Shown here piece by piece: positions 1-9,359 of a DNA stretch of 64,000 bases. The position numbers and the translations under genes are program-made. Location: assembly GCA_948144175.1 (NCBI GenBank), contig CANXME010002304.1, forward strand, positions 1 to 64,000. The letters are read 5' to 3'. How positions within the stretch are numbered: the first letter of the stretch is position 1; the number at the start of each line of letters is the position of its first letter. The notes beneath the pieces are model-generated. The model had not been told where the DNA came from and searched no databases. It worked only from the letters and a program-made list of their open reading frames with translations. The DNA comes from Closterium sp. NIES-65 (lineage: Eukaryota > Streptophyta > Zygnematophyceae > Desmidiales > Closteriaceae).

Positions 1-2
1 GG

Positions 3-365
3 TGACAAGCAGGCTTTAGCCGGCTGCACAGAGGAGATCCTAAGGCTACTCGTGAAGTACAGGCGCTGGAACAGATGGAGGGAGTGGAGAGCCGCAATGG
101 CTGGCCTGGACGACGCGCAGCCGGTCGAGACCGTTCGCGGCGAAAGGGCAGAGTGTCCCGGGCCATTAGTGACGTTGAGGAGGTGGAGGCGATCACGCAG
201 ACTACAGAGGACCAGCCTATGGCTGAAGAGCCAGAGGACCGAACAGAGGACTACACGGATGACGATGAGTCCGTTGACGATGATGCTGTGTATCAACCTG
301 GAAACGATACTTTCGACAAAGATGATGGATGGGAGGATGTCAACCGTGCACAGGGTGTTGCATGA
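3..365 (+). pseudogene. acidic ORF fragment, unknown protein
   Basis: This open frame runs from a stop at position 3 to a stop at 363-365; the first ATG is at 75. The C-terminal half is strongly acidic (EDRTEDYTDDDESVDDD), with a basic RSRRKGRVSR patch before it. It looks like the end of a larger protein whose upstream part is outside the window or behind an intron. No domain is recognisable. The acidic style resembles the host-gene remnant that follows, but a link between them is inference. It could be a chance ORF. Confidence 0.25.
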
Positions 366-885
366 AGCACTAAACAGGGTGGCCCAAGGGTTGTTCTAGT
401 TGTTGCTCATACTGGATAGGACTTAGACCTGGTGGCGGGTACCGAATCTGGGAGCATCGCATCTACCACGGTTTTGAATTGTCCATATCTAGGAGATATA
501 AATACATGACAAAGAACTCTTAAACGATGCACATCTTGAAACTGTAACCACGGTTGGGGGTAGTAGCAAATGGTGAAAAAAGTTGGTGTATAATTGGAGT
601 AACGCATCTGACTTAAACGTGGACGAGCATCGACGATTGTGACAATCCTGGCACGGCGACATGTTACATGTGGAAAGTGTGGCTGACAATTGTCTGTAAT
701 CAAACTGGCCACTCTAACCGTGACATGTGGTAGATTGTGCGCGTGGCCAAGAGCGTGAGGCAACTAGTGCGGTGACAAACTCCATTATCGAGCATTGCGA
801 TGTACACGAGAGTGGTAAGGGGGACTGTTGCGAGCGAGGGTAGAGGGGTGGTTTAGGAGCCACGCCATTTCGAAACCCGCTGTGT
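366..885. other. no gene seen
   Basis: The open frames here are short and overlapping, without a credible start, domain or splice pattern. Composition is mixed and less GC-rich than the retroelements. Nothing supportable is seen. Confidence 0.4.
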
Positions 886-1802
886 ATGCGGTCAGAGATG
901 CTGACTCCGCTAGAGGTCGATATGACTCCCACCGACGGCGGTCGTTCCAAGCGGGCGAAGACTGCGCCGTCATGGTTAGCTGATTCATATGAATACGGTG
1001 AGCGGAAGAAGAAAGGACAGCCCCTAGCGGAACCCAAGAGGCGTAAAACAAGCACAGGAAAATGTGGCGCGGCGGATAAGAACGCGGGGCATGACGAAGG
1101 TAACATTTGTGACGTGACAAGTACGTTGCATTTCATGTACCAGTGCTGATGCTTGTCTGTGGTGATATATGCCGTATGCGCACGCAAACTACACACCCTT
1201 CTACCTACCACGCAACTGGTCACAGAGACTCGAGAAGTGCCGCTGCAGATATGCAGCGCCAACGCTGTCGGGGCCGTCGACGCGGAGGCAGCCTGCACGC
1301 CCATTGTCGCCAACGCACCGCAAGGGGAGGAGGACACCGAGGCCGTGAAGGAACGCCTGATAGACAAGTTAATGGAAGGCGAAGATGAGGACGACGAGGA
1401 AGGAAACGGTGGTGGTCAGTCGTCAAGCAACGATCCGTGTGGCGAGAACGGATCAGAGGAGGAGCAGGCCACAAAAGCGCCATATTCGAGGAAGCGGATA
1501 GATGCAGCCGATGGCCAAGTCACACGCGAGGAATATGATGCGTTGCGTGATTCCCAGAATGATACCGCGAAGACACTGGCTCGTCTTGAGTCACACGTAC
1601 TGACCATCATCCGCCTTGGCGATCGGCGTAAGCGCAAGCGGGCGTCCACAAGTGCCGCATCTTCGCTCGGCCGGGAAGCTTTGAAGCGGAAACGCCAGTC
1701 AGATGATGACAAAGAATCTACGTGGCACGGCACGCGCGTCACGACAAGTCGCCAGTGCTCCAAACCGCTCTTGACATCCTTCCAGCGGAGAAGGCTTGGA
1801 AG
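886..1802 (+). CDS. candidate host exons 1-2, charged nuclear-type protein
   Basis: The ATG at 886 opens a Lys/Arg-rich segment. A GT-AG intron (1100-1225) fits in phase: the exon ends one base into a codon at 1099 and resumes at 1226. The joined frame then reads through an acidic stretch (EGEDEDDEEGNGG), a helical segment around EEYDALRDSQNDTAKTLARLESH, and a basic RRKRKRAST cluster that could be a nuclear localisation signal. A strong donor (GGAAG|GTGAGG) follows at 1803. Near 1715 the coding signal moves to another frame, ending ALDILPAEKAWK exactly at that donor, so a frameshift is likely. Function unknown. Splicing is inferred from sequence only. Confidence 0.4.
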
Positions 1803-1878
1803 GTGAGGGGCCTCGCATAGTGTGTTCTGCTCACGTCGAGGCACAGTTGTTGGATACACTACATATGTCGTCACTGTT

Positions 1879-1898
1879 CCCCCCCCCCCCCCCCCCCC
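1879..1898. repeat. poly-C tract
   Basis: About 20 consecutive C residues lie just upstream of a candidate splice acceptor (AATGTCGCAG at 1913-1922). The run could serve as the polypyrimidine tract of that intron. Confidence 0.7.
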
Positions 1899-1922
1899 GT
1901 ACAACTATTTTCAATGTCGCAG

Positions 1923-2270
1923 GGTGTTTGCGACATGGTTAAGGATTATCTGTTTGTAGAAGCCCCGAACGAGGAAGATGGACTTCTATCCGAGTCGCGA
2001 CGCCAAAAACGCAGCCTATGCCATGTCGTGTCCACCATTTCTCCCAAAACTGCGACTCTGGCGTTAGACGCTGATAAGGCTTGACGGCATGATCTAAACA
2101 AGACCTTGTCCGAGTACAAAACAGGGTTGGCCGGACGCGCTCACGGAGTTTTCTTCCACGAATTGGTCTTTTCCGTGACGACGAGGACAGGGCCAGTCCT
2201 TGGGCACGTAAGACGGAGCGCACTGGGGAGCGTGCCCGAAAGAGATATTGCGTCCCCGTCCTTGACGATG
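1923..2270 (+). pseudogene. host gene remnant, middle exon(s)
   Basis: After a candidate acceptor at 1921-1922 the frame reads MVKDYLFVEAPNEEDGLLSE and continues to an in-frame TGA near 2084. It then reopens in the same frame with LNKTLSEYKTGLAGRAHGVF. Near 2160 the plausible coding signal moves to another frame (RDDEDRASPWARKTERTGER) and stops at a donor-like GATG|GTGCGT near 2270. One stop and one frameshift in an otherwise protein-like stretch indicate decay. The product is not recognised. It is assigned to the same gene as 886-1802 by order, strand and the splice signal between them. Confidence 0.35.
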
Positions 2271-2412
2271 GTGCGTGTTCGCTTGTCATATGGCCGGAGC
2301 GATTATGGCCGCAACTCCTGTGTCGTGCCATAGTGGACCAGACATGTCTTTGAACCCTCCCCTTTTTCCGTACGCGGTATCGTTGTACCCATTTTGCATT
2401 CCACGTGCGCAG

Positions 2413-2753
2413 GGGACCCGACCTTGTGCAAGTGGCACATCAGCAAGGATGGACTGCCATTTGCATCCGGAGCGTTCGCGGCATGTGCCATCGCGGCTTT
2501 CGGAGGGAAGCGGAAAGGACAAAGAAACAACTATAAAGCTGTACCACCTCTCGTGGCTCGAGCACCTTGTACGTTTACACCGATGCGAGCATATGTTGTA
2601 GCCACTTTCCTTCAACTCGCCGTTGTAGATGGGCTTCTCCTGACTTCGCAGATCACGGACGCCATTATCAACTGGGAGAAGTGCAAGGGGAAACTGCACA
2701 ACTCTCCGTGCGAGAATGGCGCTTCTGTGCGGAGGATTCAGAAGCTGGCCTTC
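2413..2753 (+). pseudogene. host gene remnant, exons upstream of the chromovirus
   Basis: An acceptor-like GTGCGCAG ends at 2412 and is followed by an open frame reading LCKWHISKDGLPFASGAF. A second acceptor (CTTCGCAG, ending at 2651) starts a segment ITDAIINWEKCKGKLHNSP that runs to RRIQKLAF at 2753. There the chromovirus LTR begins in mid-exon. Removing the element and one TSD copy joins this frame directly to 8218, where it continues (see 8213-8412). This is good evidence that the insertion broke a real or recently real gene. No known family is recognised. Confidence 0.45.
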
Positions 2754-3137
2754 TGTGAGAGTACGACGGCTTATGCCAGCTATGCTTGCTTGCCTTTACT
2801 TTTATCATGCTATTTCTAGCATAGGATATTTATATGCATGCATGAAGTGCTTGATTTCCTAGGCTAGGCGCTTTCCTATATATGATTATAGTTCTAGCAC
2901 CGAGCTAGGTTGCGTGCACCGAATTATGGCTTTTCGGTTGCCACCGAATTGCCTTCTACCGAATTCGGTAAGGATCTGTTCGGGACGCTTCGCGACCCGC
3001 GGAACCTTCGCATAACACCTGGTTACGGGGCCTTGTGTCGAGCCTATATATAGCCTTGTGTTGTACCCAGGTGCACATTCGATTCAATTCAATTCAATTT
3101 GAATCATCTTTTTTGAGCTCGATCCCAGATCCTCACA
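2754..3137 (+). repeat. chromovirus 5' LTR
   Basis: Starts TGTGAGAGTACGACGG and ends CAGATCCTCACA. It is 384 bp, the same length as the 3' LTR, with only scattered substitutions between them, so the insertion is fairly young. It contains an ATTCA-type microsatellite near 3073-3100. Confidence 0.95.
3045..3052 (+). promoter_or_regulatory. TATA box of chromovirus LTR
   Basis: TATATATA within CGAGCCTATATATAGCC in the 5' LTR, about 85 bp before the LTR end. The same block occurs at 8120-8127 in the 3' LTR. It is the likely Pol II promoter. The start site is not determined. Confidence 0.6.
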
Positions 3138-3139
3138 CA

Positions 3140-3152
3140 TGGTAGTCAGAGC
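3140..3152 (+). other. primer-binding site, initiator tRNA-Met type
   Basis: TGGTAGTCAGAGC lies two bases after the 5' LTR. It matches the usual plant initiator-Met site TGGTATCAGAGC except for one extra G. That change may weaken priming. Confidence 0.7.
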
Positions 3153-3567
3153 GGGTTTACACGCGAGGTCTTCAACCGCTTAGTTCCGGCCTTTAAAAAC
3201 AGCGGGGGCGACGACGAAAGTGCCGATACGGGTATGTAAAACCAGTTCCGCGCAATTTTTCGAAGTCCCCCTCGATTCGGTTTTCGAACACCCCTCAGAT
3301 TTACTGGTGGAAAGGTTGGAGTTTCGACCGTTCGATCGAGTTTCATCTCAACGGCCCAAAGAATTTCGCCCAAAAAAGTTGGAATTTGGAGCGTCGGATC
3401 GATTTTCTCCTCAACGGCCAAGATCGGACGCGAATTTCGCCTAAGGGAGATTTACGCAACCAATAGAATTCGCGCTCGTCGATTCTACAGTCAACTTGAC
3501 TCGCATTAAGTCGACCAGCACCTAGAATTCGATTATTTTCGTCGCTCATCTTCCTGTAAATCACCAA

Positions 3568-4398
3568 ATGGAGGGCCAAGGCGACAACTACGCGACTACA
3601 AGCGACATCGCGAGCCTCCGCACCGACATGGAGCAGACGCAGGCAACGCTTCGTCGACTCGAGGCTTTTCTGACAAGCCAACCAGGGTTCGCCACCGCAG
3701 CAGCAGCGACCACAGCGACTACAGCACCAACAACTCCAGCAGCAGTGGCGACACTGACATTTCACGGACCAATGGCACCACTGTCGCCGAACCTCGAAAC
3801 ATCACGACCGAGGCTCCCGGAGGCGTTCGATCCAAGCGCGAAGGGATCCGACGTCCGGCAATTCGTGGCCACCCTCGAAATTTACTTCGATGCCATTGGC
3901 TGTTCGACCCCGCAACACGACGCAGCAAGGATTCGGCTCGCAGCGACACTGTTACGTGGACCGGCTCTCGAATGGATTTACTACACCGACGTAGCCCGCG
4001 GGGAGAAAACGTGGCAGCAGTTTTGGGCATATTTAATCGAGCGTTTCGAACCAATTAATACAACCTACATGGCGCGGTAGCAGATACACCGACACAAGCA
4101 ATACAGTAGTGTAAGACAGTACACGCAGCAGATGGAGTTACTGTTCAACTGCATCACCGACTTGACCGAGGGCGAAAAAATCCAGGCGTACACCGAAGTA
4201 TTAAAAATGGAGATTCGGCGGCAGGTGATTGCGGCGAATTACAACAGCTACAGAGACATCGTGCGTGCTGCCGAGCGATACGACGCGCTGACTCGAAGTC
4301 AACCCGAAACACGACGCTTCACGCCGAACCGTACATTTGGCACGGAGCGATCGGCACCCCCCACGTTCACCGAACCGATGGATATCGACAAAATGTGA
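3568..4398 (+). pseudogene. gag: chromovirus Gag
   Basis: Starts MEGQGDNYATTSDIASLRTD, a coiled-coil-like N-terminus, then an Ala/Thr-rich linker and the retrotransposon Gag capsid region (PEAFDPSAKGSDVRQFVATLEIYF ... ALEWIYYTDVARGEKTWQQFWAYLIERF). An in-frame TAG at 4078-4080 interrupts it. The frame resumes and ends at 4396-4398. The zinc knuckle (CEFCGAAGHQFLSC, C-X2-C-X4-H-X4-C) lies at about 4394-4435 in a different frame, so a one-base indel in the A-run at 4390-4393 separates capsid from nucleocapsid. Gag would form the virus-like particle and bind element RNA; this copy cannot make a full protein without suppression. Confidence 0.85.
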
Positions 4399-4401
4399 AT
4401 T

Positions 4402-5802
4402 TTGCGGTGCAGCAGGACATCAGTTTTTGTCGTGCTACAAAATGAAGAAAGCACGTGCGGCACTCCGGGACGGAAACAGTGGAGCACCCCCGAAGTAAAA
4501 AAATGGGAATCGCCAATAGCCGCGGATCGACCTGGCGATCGCGTAAAGATCCGAAAAACAGGAAAAGGCGACGACGTGGCGACTTCGGAGCGGGTGAAAA
4601 AAGGAGAAAATGATGGCGCGAATTTAAAACGTCACGACCGGCCGGCATCAGGGGAAATCGCCGAGGCGAATGGAGGCTCCGCGAAAAAAGATTCTGCACC
4701 GACCGGCAAACTCCAGTCGAACACCCACGAAAGTAAGAATTCGTTAAAGGTATCCTATAAAGATGCTCTAACGAAAAATATTGCTTCTCGTGGTTTACAA
4801 GCCTTCAAAAAATTCAGGGGAGGTCTAGAGGCCAAGAAAAAGCCTTTAGAAATTATTCAGGTACCTGAGAAGTTGGGCAAAGTACTACGGAGCGTAGAAA
4901 AGGGTCGTGCGTTCTGTGGAGTTAATATTCGCTCCCCGCAGCACAGTGTTAAGGCTCCCCGTCGCCCACAGGTGAAGCCTACACAGCTGCCAAGGCTTAG
5001 AGGAGACATCCAGGCTCAAGAAAAATTATACAAGCCTCCGAAAAATCCTCCTACCCCCCAGGTGAAGTTGGAAAGCGCTGAGTCAGGTATACGAAAAAGG
5101 GAAGGTATTAAGTTTGATGTACCGTATGATCCTATTAACAAGACCCTCTTTGGCTACTCAGCACAGCAGAAACCACTACTCCTCGAGGTGTTATGCAATG
5201 GGCGACGCCTCCAGGCACTGGTGGACAGTGGTGCATCTCACTCGGTGTGTGACAGCGGAGCATTGGAGAAAATTGGAGAGAAGGCAGAAGAGACCCAGTT
5301 TTCAGCAACCATGGTGGACGGTACGAAGCTTCCTATCCACGGCGAAGCATCACTGCAAGTGCATATAGGTGCGTTGAGGTGGAAGCCAAAGCTATCAGTC
5401 ACCAACATCAAAGGATTAGATTTTATCTTGGGGCGAGATTTCCTGAAGCGGTTCAACCCCGAGATCGATTGGGTCAACAGCAAGGTGTGCATCTACAACA
5501 ACGGGAAACGAGTGGAGCTGCGAAGCTTGACGGATACAGGGAGCGTTCCTGAAACGACACTGGCACGGTTCGAACGGACAGTGAACGAGAGTAACACGGA
5601 TTACTTAGCACTAGTTATAGCAGCAGCAGAGGAGGAGGTCTTGGAGCAGTACAAGGATATAATGCCCGACGACCTACCCACAGGCGTATCTCCAGCACGC
5701 ACCCACGAGCACGAGATCGTGGAGGAACCAGGTGCGAAACCCGTCTCACGTGCAACATACCGACTGAGTCCAACTGAACTGACAGACATGAAAAACAGAT
5801 AG
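4402..5802 (+). CDS. chromovirus nucleocapsid linker and aspartic protease
   Basis: A 466-residue frame. The first half is a Lys-rich, low-complexity linker. The second half is a retropepsin-like domain: LQALVDSGASHSVCD holds the catalytic DSG, followed by FILGRDFL, the conserved ILGxDFL strand. It ends KNR* at the start of RT. The RT frame (QIEYLLDRQLVRPS) begins at 5796 in the minus-one frame. The A-run at 5791-5795 is where a single base seems to have been lost, since this lineage normally keeps one ORF. The protease would cleave the polyprotein. Confidence 0.8.
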   Translation: MRCSRTSVFVVLQNEESTCGTPGRKQWSTPEVKKWESPIAADRPGDRVKIRKTGKGDDVATSERVKKGENDGANLKRHDRPASGEIAEANGGSAKKDSAPTGKLQSNTHESKNSLKVSYKDALTKNIASRGLQAFKKFRGGLEAKKKPLEIIQVPEKLGKVLRSVEKGRAFCGVNIRSPQHSVKAPRRPQVKPTQLPRLRGDIQAQEKLYKPPKNPPTPQVKLESAESGIRKREGIKFDVPYDPINKTLFGYSAQQKPLLLEVLCNGRRLQALVDSGASHSVCDSGALEKIGEKAEETQFSATMVDGTKLPIHGEASLQVHIGALRWKPKLSVTNIKGLDFILGRDFLKRFNPEIDWVNSKVCIYNNGKRVELRSLTDTGSVPETTLARFERTVNESNTDYLALVIAAAEEEVLEQYKDIMPDDLPTGVSPARTHEHEIVEEPGAKPVSRATYRLSPTELTDMKNR

Positions 5803-6692
5803 AGTATCTACTAGACAGACAACTGGTCCGCCCATCCACCTCTCCCTACGGTGCACCAGTTCTCTTCACTCCAAAGCCAGACGGTAGTTTACGGATGTGC
5901 ATCGACTACCGCGAACTGAACAAACAGACAGCACTGACTACAGTGCCAGTACTCATCCTACCAGATCCAGACAAGGACTACGTGGTGGAAGCAGACGCTA
6001 GTGACCAAGCAGTCGGAGCAGTACTGATGCAGGATCACGGACGCGGTTTGCAGCCCATCGCCTACCTCAGTAAGAAGCTACACGGAGCAGAACTAAACTA
6101 CCCCATTCACGACAAGGAAGCCTTAGCGATAGTCATAGCCTTCAAAGCGTGGAGGTGTTACCTAGATGGAGCCAAGACTACAGTCTATACTGACCACTGC
6201 AGTCTCAAATACCTGAAGTCACAGCCGACACTCTCACGACGACAGGTGCGGTGGGTGGACTTCCTGGAAACTCACTTCCACTACGACATCGTCTACAAGC
6301 CCGGGCTACACAACAAGGCAGACGCGTTGAGCCGCCTCGGACATGTCGCAGGCATCCAGCTCGACGGGATGAACCCTCTGCTCAAGGGTCTATTCCAACA
6401 TGGGTACTCCGTGGACGCAGAGATAGCTACAGCACAGACCAAGAAGTTGTTACAGTGGGAGAAAGACTTAGCTGTAAGGAAGGGTTCAGGAAAGATTTGG
6501 GTACCGAATTACGCCCCGCTACGGCAGATCCTATTGGAGGAGTCTCACGACGTACCCTACGCGGGACATTTTGGGAGCAACAAGACGTTAGCAGGGATAG
6601 CGAAGTATTACTACTGGCCCGGGATGGCAGTAGACGTGCAGCAGTTCGTCACCTCTTGCGACACGTGCCAGCGGATGAAGAGCAGCAAGTAG
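5796..6692 (+). pseudogene. pol: RT N-terminus fused to RNase H and integrase zinc finger
   Basis: Begins with the start of a Ty3 RT (YGAPVLFTPKPDGSLRMCIDYRELNKQT). At about 5945-5950 it jumps in frame to the RNase H region (DKDYVVEADASDQAVGAVL). The polymerase core, including the YxDD motif and thumb, is absent. RNase H continues through TDHCSLKYL and HNKADALSRL. The integrase HHCC finger follows (H-GHFGSNKT ... CDTCQRMKSSK) and ends at a TAG (6690-6692). The deletion keeps frame, so a truncated Pol could still be translated, but it cannot synthesise DNA. Confidence 0.9.
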
Positions 6693-7544
6693 AAAAAAGT
6701 AGGGTTACTTCAGCCTCTACCCGTACCGGAGCAGCCATGGCAGGTCGTTAGCCTCGACTTCATCACAGGGCTTCCTTCGACCTCACGGGGACATGATTCC
6801 ATCCTCGTGGTGATCGATAAGTTCTCCAAAATAGGTCACTTCATACCGACCAACGCCACAGCTACAGCTGAAGCAACTGCTCGACTCTTCTTCGACCGCA
6901 TCATCACCATCCACGGCATCCCCGCTACACTCATCTCAGACAGAGACCCCAAATTCACGAGTAAATTCTGGAAGGAGCTCATGGGACTGTTGGGGACAAA
7001 GCTTGCAATGTCTTCAGCATACCACCCCCAGACTGACAGACAGACAGAGCGACTCAATCAAGTGGTTGAACAGTTACTGCGCACAGCTTGCAAGGACGAC
7101 GTCCGCCACTGGGACACACAGTTACCAACCCTAGAGTTCGCTTACAACAACGCATCACATGCGGCCACAGGGAAAACTCCTTTCTTCCTGTGTTACGGAC
7201 GGGAACCACTCACACCACAGCAGCCAACTACACCGGCACACGTCCAAGCCGCACATGACTTCGTCACCACCATGCAGCAGCTATGGGAGAAGACTCAGCG
7301 ACGTCTCACCACGATGCAAAACTCCCAGAAGCAGTATGCCGATCGTCAGCGAGGTGATCACTCAGTAGCAGTCGGAGATCAGGTGCTTCTTGACACGCAC
7401 AACATGAGCCTGTCTCACCTCCCATCCAAATTCCGGCCTCGCTTCTGTGGTCCTTTTCTCGTTGAGGCACAGGTGACACCAGTTACATTCCGCTTGCGCT
7501 TACCAGATACATGGAAGCTTCACAACGCTTTCCATGTCCAGTAA
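6693..7544 (+). pseudogene. chromovirus integrase core
   Basis: Same frame as the preceding segment, after one TAG. The DDE triad is visible: VSLDFITGLP, LISDRDPKFTS and QTDRQTERLNQ. The C-terminal region includes a GPF-type motif (FRPRFCGPFLVEAQ). A TAA at 7542-7544 stops it just before the chromodomain. The domain would integrate element cDNA and give the 5-bp TSD seen here. Confidence 0.9.
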
Positions 7545-7817
7545 CTGAAGCCCTACAAGGACCCCAACCAACAATCCCAGGGACGCCAACTACCGCCACC
7601 ACCACCCGTTCTCATACAGGATGAACCCGAGTACGAGATCGAGCGCGTTCTCTCTCATCGGCGCCGCGGTGGCAAGACTCTCGAGTTCCTGATACGCTGG
7701 AAGGGATACGACCCCACTGAGGACAGTTGGGTTGCAGAAGCTGATATGGGCAACGCACGCCGTGCTCTCAAGGACTATCTTGTCAAGCAGGGTGTATCTC
7801 ACGCCACCCAGCTTTGA
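7545..7817 (+). CDS. integrase C-terminal chromodomain
   Basis: Same frame as integrase. After a Pro-rich spacer it reads EYEIERVLSHRRRGGKTLEF, then LIRWKGYDPTEDSWVAEADM, a chromodomain with the WKGY and EDSW signatures. Chromodomains on Ty3 integrases are known to steer insertion toward particular chromatin. The TGA at 7815-7817 overlaps the polypurine tract. Only one upstream stop (7542) separates it from integrase. Confidence 0.9.
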   Translation: MKPYKDPNQQSQGRQLPPPPPVLIQDEPEYEIERVLSHRRRGGKTLEFLIRWKGYDPTEDSWVAEADMGNARRALKDYLVKQGVSHATQL

Positions 7818-7828
7818 GGGGGGGGACG
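7814..7828 (+). other. polypurine tract
   Basis: TTGAGGGGGGGGACG directly before the 3' LTR, the expected plus-strand primer site. Confidence 0.8.
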
Positions 7829-8212
7829 TGTGAGAGTACGACAGCTTATGCCAACTATGCTTGCTTGCCTTTACTTTTATCATGCTATTTCTAGCATAGG
7901 ATATTTATATGCATGCATGAAGTGCTTGATTTCCTAGGCTAGGTGCTTTCCTATATTTTATTATAATTATAGCACCGAGCTAGGTTGCGTGCACTGAATT
8001 CTGGCTTTTCGGTTGCCACCGAATTGCCTTCTACCGAATTCGGTAAGGATCTGTTCGGGACGCTTCGCGACCCGCGGAACCTTCGCGTAACACCTGGTTA
8101 CGGGGCCTTGTGTCGAGCCTATATATAGCCTCGTGTTGTACCCAGGTGGACATTCAATTCAATTCAATTCAATTTGAATCATCTTTTCTGAGCTCGATCC
8201 CAGATCCTCACA
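7829..8212 (+). repeat. chromovirus 3' LTR
   Basis: 384 bp, nearly identical to 2754-3137, ending ATCCTCACA and followed by the TSD CCTTC (8213-8217). Confidence 0.95.
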
Positions 8213-8412
8213 CCTTCGATGCCATTGCGGATGCAGTATGCCGGAATGAAGTGCCCTACGACGAGGAGAAGAAGTCCTGGAAGTGAGGCAGGCATGGGCT
8301 CCGCCTTTCATCTTGCGGCCTGGAATGCCTCCTAGACGATGAAGCAGCCTCTGAAGACGAAAAACAGGAGTCCTCCGCGTCTGAAGCATCGGATAGTGAA
8401 ACAGATGGTTGA
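8213..8412 (+). pseudogene. host gene remnant, 3' end after the chromovirus
   Basis: From the TSD the frame of 2652-2753 continues as FDAIADAVCRNEVPYDEEKK and SWK*. In a second frame the DNA reads VRQAWAPPFILRPGMPP, and in a third LLDDEAASEDEKQESSASEA ... SETDG* (stop 8410-8412). The Ser/Asp/Glu tail matches the acidic style of the N-terminal exons. Three protein-like frames in sequence suggest indels in a decayed gene; a short unseen intron is the alternative. The downstream sequence to 8478 would be its 3' region, itself cut by copia E1. Confidence 0.45.
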
Positions 8413-8478
8413 CGTCTTGATAGTGTGTTTAATCCAATTGTGTGTCGTAGACTAGTGTAGTGGTTTAGTGGGGACAGG

Positions 8479-8613
8479 TGTGAAACTAAAGAACAGGAAT
8501 GAATGACTATGGAATGAAAGTGATACAAATATGAAACCCTAATTGGGTTGTACCCCCTATGGGATACCCCACTATAGCCTACACAACAGCATAAGCTATA
8601 TAATGTTCTGACA
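8479..8613 (-). repeat. E1 3' LTR
   Basis: In element orientation it starts TGTCAGAACATT and ends TAGTTTCACA. Next to it (8614-8636) lies the polypurine tract within a CCCCCA...TGGGGG hairpin. The following 100 bp or so are shared with E4, E5, E6 and E7. Confidence 0.95.
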
Positions 8614-8816
8614 CACCCCCATAGGCAAAGTGGGGGAGAACTAGGGGTCACAAGACCAGTCAAGCAAAGCAGAGCAAGCTCAGGGTGGATCACAAAGTCA
8701 CCACACAGTCCAAGCACAACGACAAAGCCACAAGGCCAGTTCACATGCAGGAGTACACATATATATAGAGCTAAACAATCAAGAGCAGGTATATAAATGT
8801 GACAGTACAAACAAGG

Positions 8817-9359
8817 TCAAGAGGAGAGCAAGTGAGGCAAGACTGGTACAAGACCCAGCTGAGTGGAGAAACGCTGATGGTCACCAAGCGCGAGTGCCTT
8901 GGTGAACACGTCAGCAGTGTTGGCCTCAGAGGCCACGTACGCAAGCCGCAACTGTCCACGCTGCTGTAGCTCACGAGCAAGGAAGTAGCAGAGAGCAATG
9001 TCCTTCGTTCTGTGCTCCAGGCGCTGCTCTCGACACAAGGCCAGCATGGCCTTGTTGTCTACGTACAGCACTGGAGGAGAACGAGGCGGCTCTCCAAGGT
9101 CAGTCAGCAGGTAGGTGAGCCAGCGAAGCTCCTGTGCAGCCATGGCCCCGCCGTAGATCTCAGCCTCGCAAGTGGATCTGAAGACAGAAGACGAGCGAGT
9201 AGCCCGCCACGAGACAGAGCCGGAACCCAGACTGAAGGTGTAACCCTGTGACGATCGCTGCGTAACCTGGTCGTCAGCCCAAGAAGCGTCCGCGTGCCTA
9301 GTGAGGACCACTGGACTCCGCCCTCCAAGCACTAGCCCCATGCCTGACGTACTGCACAA
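8817..9359 (-). pseudogene. E1 RNase H domain
   Basis: Copia-type RNase H: TRHADASWADDQVTQRSSQG, STCEAEIYGGAMAAQELRW, LYVDNKAMLALCREQRLEHR and EANTADVFTKAL supply the acidic residues. It is separated from RT by a TAA at 9360-9362, where the sister elements read RYLCST. It would remove RNA template during reverse transcription. The stop codon fits the usual C-terminal end in E5 (VLPHLLSS). Confidence 0.85.

Larger units (their letters stand above)
2754..8212 (+). mobile_element. Ty3/gypsy chromovirus, non-autonomous
   Basis: Two 384-bp LTRs (2754-3137, 7829-8212) with TG...CA ends are flanked by the 5-bp direct repeat CCTTC (2749-2753, 8213-8217). Order is gag, zinc knuckle, aspartic protease, RT remnant, RNase H, integrase and chromodomain, the Ty3/gypsy order, and the C-terminal chromodomain places it among chromoviruses. 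The RT catalytic core is missing. Gag and integrase carry in-frame stops, and there are frame changes at the zinc knuckle and the protease/RT boundary. It therefore cannot move on its own. It lies inside a host exon. Confidence 0.95.

Noticed and set aside
714..1367. 217-codon minus-strand ORF
   Set aside because: Lies opposite the plus-strand candidate exons, with no domain and poor composition for a protein; treated as a shadow.
5788..5802. Programmed -1 frameshift at the chromovirus protease/RT boundary
   Set aside because: The site (GAAAAAC) is not a proper XXXYYYZ heptamer; loss of one A in a homopolymer is simpler.
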